Source: Antedon mediterranea (lineage: Eukaryota > Echinodermata > Crinoidea > Comatulida > Antedonidae). From it: a DNA stretch of 64,000 bases. How positions within the stretch are numbered: the stretch's first letter is position 1; every line of letters begins with the position of its first letter. The stretch spans positions 19,128,101 through 19,192,100 of the forward strand of contig NC_092677.1 in NCBI RefSeq assembly GCF_964355755.1. The letters are read 5' to 3'. Both the position numbers and the translations under genes were made by a program. The notes under the pieces were generated by a model. It saw only the letters and a list, made by a program, of their open reading frames with translations, was not told the origin of the DNA and searched no databases. Shown here piece by piece: positions 50,442-62,545 of this stretch.

Positions 50442-53400
50442 TCACCTAGTACTTTTCTTCAAACCTAATCTGAAGCTCTTTTCAATCTCATATTGCCGTT
50501 CATTAGTCCTATCCAAAAAGTCTTTCTTCTCTAAAAATCTGGAATGATAAAAGGAAGGAAGCTTTTTACTAGAAACTGAATGATTTCCGTTTTGTTTTAT
50601 TACATACTTCTCTGGAAAAGTGTTATGGTACTGACTGGGTTGAGCCAGCAGTATTCAAATTACAGCTCAATCTGGAGACTCCAGATATACTGTACTCTGA
50701 TTAATCCAGAGTAATTAAACTAGATAGTGGGTGGGGGGCCGATATTCAGTAGTAGAATTATATGCCAAGACGGTCATGTAAACACGGTTTATTAAACCTT
50801 TATTTTGGTCAAGACCTTGCCTTTTGAGGTGTGGGAGTGCAATTTACAGCACACTTTATAATTTGTTAAACTTCTACACACCAAGATACAAACAGTGCAG
50901 CACCCCTGAATGTGTTGGGCAGTACAAATTGTAATACACCTGTGAATTTCAAAAGACAAGGTCTGATAGTCATGGTACACCATGACTGAATTATGCAAAA
51001 TTGTTACTATGTATTTTGGTGATGTTTGTTAGTATTATTATTATTATTTAGAATGTTATCATTCAGTTGCATTCACAAACTATATAATCAGCAATACTTC
51101 TACATTTTTGTTTTTGTAATTTTTTGTAAAATGAAAAATAAAATTGTCCTACCCATTTTTGCCTTTGTTGTGCAGTTTGAGATCCTCCTCAATACCTTCT
51201 TGTTGTTTGAATGAATTCCAGTCTAGTTTGGATTTTTCCTAAGAAAATAAGTAGATTAATGAATGAATCAACACTAAACAATAAAGTGCAACAAATAAAT
51301 ACACATTGTATAATCTACAGTACTTTATTGTATGTATAAAGACTGAGTGATTCAAACTTTTATCATTTTAGAAAATAACATTTGAAAGCCAGTGATGAAT
51401 GATGTTCACTTAAGTGTCTTTCAATATACTTCTTCTATAATTTTAATTTTATAACGCACCTAAGTAGATTTTTGTCATTTGATTGGACAATTGTGGGTCA
51501 CATGTTATATAAAAATATATGTTATGTACTGTAGCACTTTTGAGAAAGTTGAAGGTTATTTATTTTGTTTATTTTCCATATTGCTCAAAACATTCATTAT
51601 TTGTACATTATACAACATCAATAAATGTGTCCCTTTTCTGTGTAGACTACTGTCACATGATTTATATAATGCTGTGAAAACTGTGGACCAAATTCTTCAC
51701 AAGGCCTGTTTTTTAGTCAAAAACTGGAGATGTTAACAATAAAAATTACAAGCCCACGATTACCCTATTGGCCATGACACCTCAACTAATCATAAACTTA
51801 CAAGGGTACTTATTTTAGGTTTCTTAGTAAGTGTGTTCAGCAGATTTCCAAGACCTCCATGTGACCGCTTTATTCTGTAACGATAAAAGTTTTGTATTTA
51901 AATTCTCTGGTGACATAAAATTTGTAACTCAACTGTGTTAACTAATATCCACTGTTAAACAACAACATACCCCAGACTGCTTGTGGTTGGTTTATTTAGT
52001 TCTGCAGTTGTTTTCTGGTATTTGTCTGCCTCCTTTGCTTTAACTTCTTCTTTTACTCTGCATGAACAACAACAATACAATTAGTGGGCCTATGAAAAAT
52101 TTCATGACTGCAATGGGTGCTTCTACATAGTAAACAAAACAAGATATAAGAGTATTGCTTACTCTATTGTTTCACCAGCAAAATCAAACAGTTTTGTGAC
52201 AGTAACCACACTTTCTGCTTTGTATTTTGGAACATCCTTTAAGGTAGTGCTAGATGTTGCAATGACACTTTCCTTCTGCAAAATAATAATAATAATATCC
52301 TGGATTTATATAGCGCCTAATGTTGTGAAACCTCTACGCACTGTACTATAAGCTACTGTAATACCATAAAAGGGATTCCAACCATGGCAAAACTCAACTC
52401 AAGTCAAACTGAAGTAAGGGGATACGCCTTCGTCGTCGCTAACCAGGGATCAGTCTAATTGAACCCCGGTCAGCACCAGTTATGTCTCGGTCATCCTGTA
52501 CTCGGGCGCCTCCTGCCCTACTTAAATTAGATCGAAAACAATCTAGGTGGCATGGTAAAGGAGAAAAAAGGGGATTGATATGTGTTATTAAACAAGTATG
52601 TCTTAAAAAGCCTCTTAAAAAGAGCCACCGACTGTGCATCTTTAATGTAAACAAAATATAGATGACTACAACAAAACTATAATCATGTAATTTTACTATG
52701 GAAATAGCAAACACAAAATGTAGCTTTTTGTTAGTTCATATTTGTATGTTTACAGTATTTAGTACTGAGAGTGACTCTCTTACTTTCTTATCAGATGGCT
52801 GTCCTACATCTTTCAAAAAGCTATTCCACAGGTCATCAGCCTTTTCTTTTTTTTTTTCATCAGTTTTTTTGTCCATGTTGTCAACTCTTCCCAACTCTAA
52901 ATCATCTTTCTGTTTTATTTTCACATCCAATATCTCTTCTTCCTCACTATTCTCTGAATCATCATCTACATTTATTCCCTTTTTTCTGTAATAATAAAAC
53001 CATCATAAATATATATTGTTAAAAATTCATGAAGATAATTCTTAAAGTAGACAAATTAAAGAATAGAATGATTCCATAAAAGTTGATGTGTATACACTAG
53101 AGCCACACACATGTATGGATAAATGTATTTACAAACCTAAAGGAAATGGAAGATTTGTTGCTGTTCTTTTTTTTCCTTTTTCTCACCAGTGCAATATTTT
53201 CTGTATCTGCATCTGCAACACCTTTAATACTTGAATATTTCCCATCATTATCATCACTTTGATCATCTGCAATAATAAAAATTTCAGATCATAACATTTT
53301 GCCATTTACAGCTTTTTAAAGTTCTGTTCTTTTGTTGTTAATAACAAACCCAATGATAATCTTGAAATAAGATAAAAACCTTAATAGATCCTGTTATCAA

Positions 53401-56362
53401 AATCAGGTTTGACTTAACCTTTTTACTGCATATATACCTGGTACATATATAACCGGTGGGTATAACAAATGTTGAACTTCATATACCTGGTACTACCGGG
53501 TTTAGGACAAACAATTTCTTTTTTAAATGATTGTCTCCACTGTACACCAAGTTTTTTTTTTCAATTTCCAACTGTATGTGCCATATTAAATTGTATAAAG
53601 TTTTATTTATCGATTTTTTTTCACAACATTTATTTATGTATTTTTTTTATAAAAAGCTGAAAATAATTAAAACTTTCAGTAGTTTTGTTAATTTTTTCGT
53701 GTCTTCATCATCACACAATGTGTTTAAAAAACATATTCCATACGAATTTTGTGGTAAAAAATGTCTTTTTCATAATGAGGACACATTGATCACAAATTAT
53801 ACATTCCAAGACCTGTTTTAGTATTTTTTTAAACTGATTTCAAAATCAGTGACAATTTTTCTTTAAAATCAGAGGCAATCTAACAACAGGACGCTGAGCT
53901 CTACTATCAAAGGTATGCCACAAAAAGACAGTCATGGTGCATTTTTGTTCCCTAAAAGGTCCGTCAATGAAAAATGCAGGGGTGCATCATGTTGTACATA
54001 AGGTATGATGCACATCTGACAAGTGTGGGGGTTGTATAGTGCATCATAAAATTGCATTATATTTCTTTGACATTCACTTACAATCTATCTTGATTTTTAA
54101 AAAGCCCATTACTAATACTACCAAGGGTAGCAGTGGGCTTGATTTTGAGAAGGGCTTCTTTTGCGAACCCAATAGGCCTAGGGTTTCTTTTCAAGTTTTT
54201 ACGGTTAACTACATAACCTAAAAAATTAATTAGTATATTTTATACATTTTAGTGTGCTCTCATTTATAATATATGTGATAACAGGATTAATGTGTAGGGA
54301 TGTGCATCTGGTTCCAGATACTAATCTACGATTAATAGGAGCAAGTTCCTTGTGCAAATTGAAATTGCGCAAGGATTTCCTAGCACAATTCAGGCGTGTA
54401 CGTAAGAAAATGTGGGCAGACAAAATAGGGCAGTTTAGGAGTCTGTTAGGTGAGTGATCGCACTCGCTCACCTTAAAAGGTCTGTGTTGTTAGTGCTGAA
54501 TTATTTATTATTATCTATTTTGTGTCATATAGTATATGCACCTTGAATTTATTTTATGGTGAACAATTAAAAATCTAATTCATTTGCGTTGGCCCGATTG
54601 TCTTTCTCTACTTTTAGAATAGGTTGTCTAAACATGTTGGGCCCGAACATCCACACAGTTATTTACCCGTCGTCTTGAAATGGGTCCACTTATCCGTGTG
54701 GTACTGATCGTCTGACAATCTATATAATTTTATTCTCTAGGAGGCCTAGTGGTAAATGTAATATTTATTTCCAGAAGCAAATTAAAGAAAAACTAGACAT
54801 GAAACTTGTCACTTTGACGAGTTAGTTATCCGCACGACAGACGCCACGTGCACGTCATACGTTAAAAACTATAATAAGAGGTGGTCCTCTATTTTCGCCT
54901 TGTATTATAATTATACAGTATACAGTACTGTGTATACAAGGAGACATTAATTCTACATGATACAGGGGGCGGCAAACAACAATTTGCTCACATCAGAGAC
55001 TATGCTGGTGTACATTGTACTACTGTATATTATAATATGACATATTAACTGAATTATGGGACCTGCCTTTAATTCAAATATTTAACATGATGACGTCATA
55101 AAAAAAAAAACACAAAGATAGCAATTTCTGAAGAAAATTATCTCAGCAACAACATATTAACGTGTAGAAGAAATTTGAATACGCGAAATGTTGGTGCGCG
55201 CACATTTAATTGTGATGAACTTTGACGCAGACGATGAAAATTTGACCTTTTTAATTAAACTTGTCATATGATAATGTCACAACATCCGATTGGCGAAAAG
55301 TTCACATGATTTCGTATCTACAATCCAATAGCTTCCAGAAAACGTTTTAATCGTGATTATCACATTTCATTCTTACGAGCTATTACAGATTAAAATTTAC
55401 TGTAAAGATGAAATTAATGACCCACGTAATTAAAATTTTTAGGCATGATGACGTTATAAAAATTAAAATATTTTTATCTCATGCTAAAGAAAGTTGATTG
55501 ACCTAGACAATATATAAATGTAGGAGAAAAAGGAATACAGATAAGCGTTATGCGCTCCATTGAATGTGATGAGCAATAACGAAAGAGACAAAAATCCTAT
55601 ATTTTACATTCGTGTGGCCATACGATGACGTCACAATGTTTTTTTAGCCTTATCGATGCATGATCCGATATCTTCTAGATTTTGTAATAAAAATAAACGG
55701 TTCACGGTTTACTTTAGAAATTATGACTGTTAAAAAAGACATTATTTTGACGATTTTTTAAGCTTTTTCATAAAAAACGCGCACGAATTGTCTAATTCAA
55801 CGTGTTCGTATGGCGTTCTTTAAACTGGAAAAGGTCTAAATTGTTTTCAAAATTACTAGGAAAGGCTTGAAAAATATAATTCAAGAGAAAAAAATATGTT
55901 TTTATCCGCTCTACCAAGCGGATAATTAATAAATTAGTTAAAATATTGTAATTGTTATAATGTTAAACTTTTCATTCGTCACTATGTCAGTCAGCTTCAA
56001 CTCACAAAACATCACTTATTTGTCAAAAAAGAGGGCTGTATTCAGTCTCATGCTTTCACAGCTGGGTCAGGCCGATTGTTCGCGGTCCCGCGTTAATCGA
56101 TCGTCTGTTTCCCGCCGGTTCACTAAGCTAGGCCTAGTTTAGGACCTACCCAACTAGCCTAGTAGTAGTATGCCACCGGCACGGCCATCTCTTCTCTAGT
56201 TAGCCCTAACTAGCCTAGGCCTAGTCCTAGCTAGCTAGGCCTAGTAGGCTAGTAGGCCCTCGTCAGGCCTATTTAAGATTTATATATATATATTATTATT
56301 ATACCTGAAGGTATATAATCATCATCCTCTCCAGAATCGTAGTTACTTTCTGAATCTGACAT
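50442..56362 (-). CDS. CFDP1: craniofacial development protein 1 / BCNT
   Basis: Eight minus-strand exons: 56305-56362, 53137-53266, 52784-52985, 52163-52275, 51971-52057, 51802-51874, 51153-51238 and 50442-50538. All phases agree and the product is 281 aa (human is 299). The N-terminus is acidic (MSDSESNYDSGEDDDYIPSG). A middle block, ADDLWNSFLKDVG, and the conserved KLFDFAGE follow. The C-terminal 60 residues are the BCNT-C domain (KSKLDWNSFKQQEGIEEDL, then HNKGKNGFLEKKDFLDR, then RQYEIE). CFDP1 is the metazoan Swc5-type subunit of the SRCAP complex, acting in H2A.Z deposition in the nucleus. Intron 1 carries a Helitron-like copy. Confidence 0.96.
52283..52520 (+). repeat. AATAAT-headed 'TTTATATAGCGC' dispersed repeat, copy 2
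   Basis: AATAATAATAATATCCTGGA leads into TTTATATAGCGCCTAATG. It shares its head with 15305-15470 and lies in a CFDP1 intron. Confidence 0.6.
53905..54060. repeat. diverged relative of the 40022-40269 MITE
   Basis: It shares GGTGCATCATG.TGTACATAAGGTATGATGCAC-like words and GACAAGTG..GGGGGTTGTATAGTG.ATCATA with the MITE, but is heavily mutated. Confidence 0.5.
54793..55922 (-). mobile_element. Helitron-like non-autonomous element, copy 2
   Basis: Read on the minus strand, it starts after an A with TCCGCTTGGTAGAGCGGATA and ends with the hairpin AACTCGTC-aaa-GTGACAAGTT, then TCATGT and CTAG before T. Its interior is collinear with 19695-20881 (for example ATGGCCA/TGGCCATACGATG, CGATGCATGAT and GTCTAGG/CCTAGAC blocks). 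It is 1130 bp in CFDP1 intron 1. Confidence 0.75.
56140..56275. repeat. CTAG/AGGCCT low-complexity tract
   Basis: A tract of CCTAGTCC, CTAGCTAGG and AGGCCTAGTAGG words directly inside CFDP1 intron 1, about 30 bp from the exon 1 donor. Confidence 0.75.
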
Positions 56363-58286
56363 TATCCTTTCTTAAATTATATGATTATGATCGAAATTTC
56401 TCCTGGCTATGTGTTTGTGTCACGTCTAGCTCTCCAATTATAGAGGGCTATAAAAAATCTACGTGCGGTAGGGCGCCGCCATAAGTCAGGATGTATTTAA
56501 AAGGAATTGAATGTGTGGAGAATGAAACAATTTAAAAGTTAAACTTTATACGTAAAACATCACTTTTTCATTGTTTCATTAGTTATATTCACATCACATT
56601 TATATTTGGTTTTACACGTAATATTTTTAAGAATTTCATTTTCTGACAATGTGGTTGAAAAAATAGCCAATTCTATTAGCGGCCCTAAACGATAATGTTA
56701 ACTGTTGGGCATACAGGAATGAGACAAATCCTCAGTTGAACAAGTTTCAGGGGCGACAAAGCAAACATCCCGCCAAATTGTCTCGATTTACACTGTGCAG
56801 TGAAAGTAATTTTTAATTATTAGTTCAACCACGCCTCTACGATATGTGGCACCCATCCTCCCAATGGCCAACCATCCTTTTTGGGTCCTAGAGGTTTTCC
56901 CTTAATATTATTTCCCCTTTTTATTTAATAACGATAAATGGATATAATTATTTTGTCTTTTTTGTTGTTTTTGTGATGGAAAAAATATTGAGTGAACATT
57001 GGCACTGAGCTTAAATGTTCCCCGTCCCCTTAATATACTACCGGATAATCCGTATAGAATAATGTAGGCCTACAGTACTATATCTATTTGATTATGCTAC
57101 CTAATGTGCTATCCATTTGAAATAATGTGCTATCCGTTTGAAGGAATGTGCTACCCGATAATCCGTATATAATAATGTACAGTACTATATCCATTTGATT
57201 GTGCTACCCAATGTGCTATCCATTTGAAAGCCTTGTGCTATCCATTTGAAAAAAAATGTGCTACCCGGTAATCCGTATAGAATCATGGAGGAAATATACA
57301 GATATATACTGTTATAATATACTGTTATATTTCCTCCATGATGGAATAATGTACAGTACAATATCCATTTTATTGTTCTACGTATTGTGCTATCCATTTG
57401 AAATAATGTTATCTGTTTGAAACAATTCGGGTTTTTCGTTTTAATTATGTTTTGCTATCCATTTTAAACGAATTTTAAATGCTAAACAAGATACATAGGC
57501 TATTGATATTTTTATATCCATTCAAATAATTTTTTAAACACAATCGATTTACTAAAAATTTTTTTGTTTATATTAATCCGGCAGTCAATGGATTTAACCT
57601 TTCAATGTTTTCTATAGTTTTATTTTTTATGGATTTTGATCATCAGAATGAAGAATTGTTTACTGGACGGCTGTCAGCATTGAGTAATTGGCCGCTTGGA
57701 TTCTAAAATAACTTATATGGATTTGCCCGAATTAACCCTCTAATTACCCTTTTGGGATCTCTATTTGTTGTGCTACATAAGGCCCTGTATTAGAAATTAA
57801 TATTATATGGGGTAAATAGTTAATTGATGAACTATGGAATAAAACTAAAAGTGCACCCTTGATTTTTAAAGAACATTAGGTTTTCCAAAATAAAGCCAAG
57901 GGCCGATCCTTCATGGACCTTTCGGGGTTCTCTGTGTGGCTGTGTGGTGTGATGTGTGGCTACAAGAGACCCTATATTGGAAATAATGTGAGGTTAAAAT
58001 GTGGTCCCATAATGGAAATATAAGGGGCGTATTCTCAAATAATTAGGGGTACTAAAAACATAATGAACGGACACTTTATGTGTTTTAATTTACTCAATGT
58101 TGGTAACATTTGTCTCGACCCGACTCAAACAAGATAATACAATTTTTATGATTATCAAAAAAATATATTATGCGAATTGAAGCGTAAACTATCCATTAAA
58201 AATACGCTTAGTAACCGAATTTATTTATCCACATTTTGTTTTCAGAGCTACACTTTGGTAAAACTGTTCCCGAGTCATCTATCGAA
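56363..58286. other. intergenic region upstream of CFDP1 and the lectin gene
   Basis: No coding exon was recognised. It contains the CFDP1 promoter by position, a tandem tract at 57030-57420, and a hairpin within that tract. An acceptor-like TTTTCAG at 58245 suggests a 5' UTR intron for the lectin gene. Confidence 0.5.
57030..57420 (+). repeat. TGTGCTATCCATTTGAA tandem tract with palindrome
   Basis: Repeated AATGTGCTATCCATTTGAA and CTACCCGATAATCCGTATA units of irregular length. A palindrome lies inside: TCATGGAGGAAATATA (57283-57298) against TATATTTCCTCCATGA (57326-57341), with a 27-bp loop. Confidence 0.8.
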
Positions 58287-60115
58287 ATGAAGATCAGAAT
58301 AACGTTTACGTTTTTGATTATTTTTACGCTTGTTACTTCTCTCGTATCAAGCAGCACAAACGGTGAGTACGTTACGTATAAAGAAATGAAATTACGATAC
58401 AGAAGCTTTATTTGTTGTTGAATTCCTGAGCCATGTAGTTCTCTTATAGACACACCTCATAGTCATTAAGGTATAGAACCAAGTTTTTCTTTCTCGGAAC
58501 CGGATTTCTTTTATAATGACTACATCTCGGAAATCTATAGGCCCAATTCCTTCATTTAGCATTCGAATAAGGCACTTTAAATCTCCCACGAACGTTTATT
58601 TCAAGCAACCAATATTTTATTAAAGAAAAAACAACAAATAAACTGTTTAAATCATATCATAGGTGCTGTTTGTCCGGATCTGTGGCATCCTTTTGGTCGC
58701 AAATGCTACAGATTATTTGAGAACCATCTCAACTGGTTTGATTTTCTTGAAGTATGTAAATGCTATAAGGGAAGTTTAGCGACTGTGAATACAGAAGCAA
58801 AACAGAGGTTTATATCTGAAATGTGTAGCGGCAGCTGCAATGTCTGGATTGGGTTTAACGACATAGACGTTGAAGGCGTTTGGCAGTGGGCATCTGGAGC
58901 GGATGATAACAATTGTATTAGTACGTAGTGTTACAACCGTTAATGTAGAAAACGCCAGCTAACAACCGTTAATGTAGAACAATTCACCGCTTATGTAGTA
59001 AAACCTCCAGCTAATGTAGAAACACCAACAGCTTATGTAGTAAATAAAAATCAACACCAGCTAATGTAGAATGGTCAACAGCTAATGTAGTAACGAAAAT
59101 TGCCTCCCAGCTCATGTAGTTACTATTGCCAGCTAATGTAGAAAATGTTATATATTTTACAAAAATGTCTAAATCATGTGCAAATGTATCGATCTTTACT
59201 TAGCTATCAGTCTTTCCACCTCTCGTAAGCAACCAACTTTCTAAAACGACCACACATCGTAAGCAACCATCTCTGTTAAGGGACCGCTTCTCATAATCGA
59301 CCACCTCTTGTAAGGGATCACCTCCTGTCATAAGGGCCCGCTTCTAATAATCGACCACTCCAATTAATTTATTGTTTTCATGATCTTATTTATTCAGTGT
59401 GGCACCCCATAATGCCAAATAACATGGATATGTTCGTTAGTGAACAGTATAAGAACAACGCAGATTGTGTCATACAGCGCGCATCATGGTGGGATCGTCA
59501 CTGTTTTTATGGATCTTACAACTTTATTTGCGAGAAAGGTAGAGAAATGATTAATTTAATTAGTTTCTATTTTTGTTTAAAACCCCTAAAAGAAATGCTG
59601 TTGAATTTTACATTTAAATACGATGAAGCATTTTCTATAAAAATACAGGGGATGGGGGTGTTGGAGAAAAATGGTCAAACAAAAACCAAAAAAGGTTAGA
59701 AGAATCTTTTGAAATTCAGTTCTTTGGTTGTGGAAATCGTTGTTCACCCGACCTTATGTATGGAAGCATGTCTTTTGTTACATATTTTATTTTAATAGGC
59801 CTGTATACTTTTTTGTTCCCATTATTTTAAATATATTCAGAGAGACATATTAACACATCGAAACAAATCTATGGACGCAACGGTAGCCCAGCCTGCTTGA
59901 AGGAAAGTGAATTAGCTGACCTGACACTGAGAAGTTCGACGACTGTTCGTAGTCGGGTTGATTGCTTTCGTCTTTGCATTTCAATCGAACATTGCACTGT
60001 GTTTCAGGTTTGGAGTACATCGACAAACACACTGACATGTGACATCCTACGGAGTGAAGGAGACCATGCGCAGTATGAATCTCACGATGGTTGTCATATG
60101 TTTATCATAATATAG
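58287..60115 (+). CDS. secreted C-type lectin with PAN/apple-like C-terminus
   Basis: Exons 58287-58362, 58663-58920, 59398-59538 and 59841-60115 join in phase 1 throughout, giving 249 aa. Residues 1-24 are a signal peptide (MKIRITFTFLIIFTLVTSLV). The C-type lectin domain spans about 29-157: CPDLWHPFGRKCYRLF, CKCYKGSLATVNTEAKQRFI, NVWIGFNDIDVEGVWQW, CVIQRASWWDRHC and FICEK. The usual EPN/QPD sugar triplet region reads MPNN, so ligand specificity is open. The C-terminal 90 residues have spaced cysteines (VDCFRLCISIEHCTVFQVW, LTCDILRSEGD) like a PAN/apple module. A phase-1 exon for each module fits exon shuffling. A role in recognition or immunity is inferred. Confidence 0.88.
58921..59365 (+). 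repeat. tandem array and half of a foldback family, in lectin intron
   Basis: It starts at the splice donor itself. Units of the type CCAGCTAATGTAGAAA (58921-59150) come first. A linker and CTTACTTAGCTATCAGTCTT follow, then CTCGTAAGCAACCA and GGGACCGCTTCTCATAATCG units. The inner part matches 10797-11390 and 16557-17806, while the outer array unit differs. Confidence 0.75.
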
Positions 60116-60283
60116 TACATTTTAAAATATAAAATATGATAACTATATACAGGCCTATAAGTTCGAATTATTAGGGTTCTTAATGTGTTTTCGTAAATGG
60201 ATTCGGTGTCTGAATTAGAATACAGTATCAAACAGGAATATCCTCTTGAACTTAACCAGACGAATTATACTTGGAAAACATTG

Positions 60284-60289
60284 AATAAA
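60284..60289 (+). terminator. polyadenylation signal of the lectin gene
   Basis: AATAAA, 169 bp after the stop. Confidence 0.5.
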
Positions 60290-60313
60290 AATGGAAAAGA
60301 TATAAATGTTTAA

Positions 60314-60661
60314 AGATGTATTGTCCCCCAAAAACATGAAAAATGGAGATTAATTAAATCAGACTTTGAATGTCTTATTTTGTACGGTAATTTTAATAAA
60401 GTTAATCACTTCCGTAGAAAAAAAATAAAAAAAATAATGTTTTCACTTATAAAATGACAAAATAAATGGTTAAATTTCACCAAAAACCATTGGCTGGCAG
60501 CCAATTTGACCATTTTTTGCTTGAAATTGCAGTTTTTCGGGTAAATACATTTTTTTTCGATCCAATTTTTGGTCAAAGTGGATAATTATTATGTGACATT
60601 AAAATGGCATATTCAACAACAAAAATTTTCTTTTAAATTTTTTTCAGGAGACAATACATCT
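60314..60661. mobile_element. 348-bp MITE with TTAA target duplication
   Basis: TTAA flanks both ends. The terminal inverted repeats are AGATGTATTGTC at the left and GACAATACATCT at the right. The body is AT-rich without an ORF. TTAA duplication is characteristic of piggyBac-type mobilisation. Partial relatives lie at 62335-62545 and near 10387. Confidence 0.8.
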
Positions 60662-61739
60662 TTAACCAATAATAATAGTCCGGTCCCTAAGGGGAAATGA
60701 TATTACCATAGTGGATACAAGTGTGCCCTTTGGCATGTTGATAGAACATGATATGGAGATGCCAAAACAAAGTTACTGGAAATATGATTTGACCTCTGAC
60801 CTCAATTTTTATATTTCTATCTTAAACAGCCATATCTCGGCAACGGGTTTGACAATTGAAATGATATTGGTGTCAAATAGATCAGAGGGTACATATTTAT
60901 ATTCGCTCTAATAGAACTTTTTTTTTTAAAACGACCGGAAATGTAATTTCTGAATGTTTTGACCTTTGACCTCGGCTTACTGTATCTCAATAACTACTGG
61001 TCAAAATTTCTTGAAATTTGTTTAAAATTGTTAAGAGCATACATATTTATATATACTCTAATTAAACATGTTCTTCCAAATTCACTAGAAATGTCATTTA
61101 CTGACCTTTGACCTTTAATGTTTGAATATGCCTGTATCTCTGTAACCAAATGTCATAAAATTGTTCAGAATGTAAACATTTATATAAGCTCTAATAGAAG
61201 ATGTTATCATTTTTTTACTGGAAATGCCAGTTATCACAGTTTGAGGTATGACCAGGATATATTGTTAAGCATGACTGTATCATACTTACATAATAATATA
61301 CCTAAAATATAGATTTAATGGACCAGAACTACATTCAATATCCTATTTAGTTTACCTTTTACAATTTTCTTTAAACTTAAATTTTCATTTCAATATATAA
61401 TTCCATCGCATGGTAGGCCTACACTGTAAGAGCAGTTAACTTAATATCAACATAAAATTAGAAAGAAAGAAAATCAAGATCTTAAAGAAAAGAAAAGAAG
61501 AATTAACCAATGCGTTTTGATACTCATAAAACATATGACCTAATTATCAATTCATTGCTTGAAGTAAATGAAATGTTGAAAACAGTGCGGAAAAAGCGAA
61601 GGAAAAAGTGAAAAATAAAAACATATGCTTAAAATATTAGAAATCTGAAAAGGATCAAAGACAAATTAATTACAAAGCTGATTTCTTTTCAAGAACATAC
61701 TGTAGTTGAATATAAAAGGAAAACAAACCAGTGAGCAAT

Positions 61740-62310
61740 CAAAAAAATTACCATCTATTCTTGTAGAGAAAGTCAAAGAGGCTTTAAGGCATATGCAAGA
61801 AAACAAAGCTCCAACACTGATGATGAAGATGAGGCAATAACACATCCAGCTCATAACACTATACAACAAAATATTTGAAACCAGAAGAAATGAAGAGAAG
61901 CAATGATATACTTTAATCCACAAAAACATGACAAAACTGACATCAACCATTACCGACCAAACATTATCATATCATGTACACAAATAATTTACAAAAGTAA
62001 TCAAAAACAAAATCAGAGACCGACTAGAAGTAAATAAACCAAGATATAAGGCTTCATACAGTACCATCTTATACAGTTTGTCAATCAACTAAAATAAAAA
62101 TGAAATGAATATCACCAAATCTTTGATTTAGAGATTATCAGAAAGAATTTGACTCAATAAAACAGGCATTACCATATTAGAGGGAATTATTATACCAATA
62201 CCAAACCAATATTGATTACGATCGCTCAAAGAGAGAAGTTAAGGAAGATTAGTAAGACAAGGAGACACTAAGATCTTCACTGCATTGGAAGAGGTGTTTA
62301 ATCAAAGAGC
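61740..62310 (+). mobile_element. RTE-like LINE fragment nested in the foldback element
   Basis: Decayed RT blocks in order: LVEKVKEALRHMQENKAP, a TLIHKNMTK stretch, NKIRDRLEVNKPRYKASY, and LVRQGDTKIFTALEEVF. The catalytic block is not preserved and several stops occur. The pattern fits RTE/BovB-type reverse transcriptase. Confidence 0.65.
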
Positions 62311-62334
62311 TAATCTAAAAAATAGAGAAAATAT

Positions 62335-62545
62335 CACTTATAAAAAGACAAAATAAACAATTAATTTAACCACAACCACGTTGACTTCCAGTCTATTTTT
62401 TGCTTTAAATTACAGTTTTTTGCGTATGCACTATATCATTTTTTTTAATCCAAATGTTGGTGAAATAGTGAATAACTATTATGTGACATTAAAATTGCAT
62501 ATTCAACAAAAATATTTACAAAAATGACTTTGTCAGGGGGACAAT
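62335..62545 (+). repeat. partial copy of the 60314-60661 MITE
   Basis: Direct-orientation match including CACTTATAAAA.GACAAAATAAA, TTATTATGTGACATTAAAA and ending GGGGACAATA.AT. Confidence 0.7.

Noticed and set aside
60711-61312. Two short frames in the 3-kb foldback arm
   Set aside because: They fall inside degenerate subrepeats and are not preserved in the mirrored arm.
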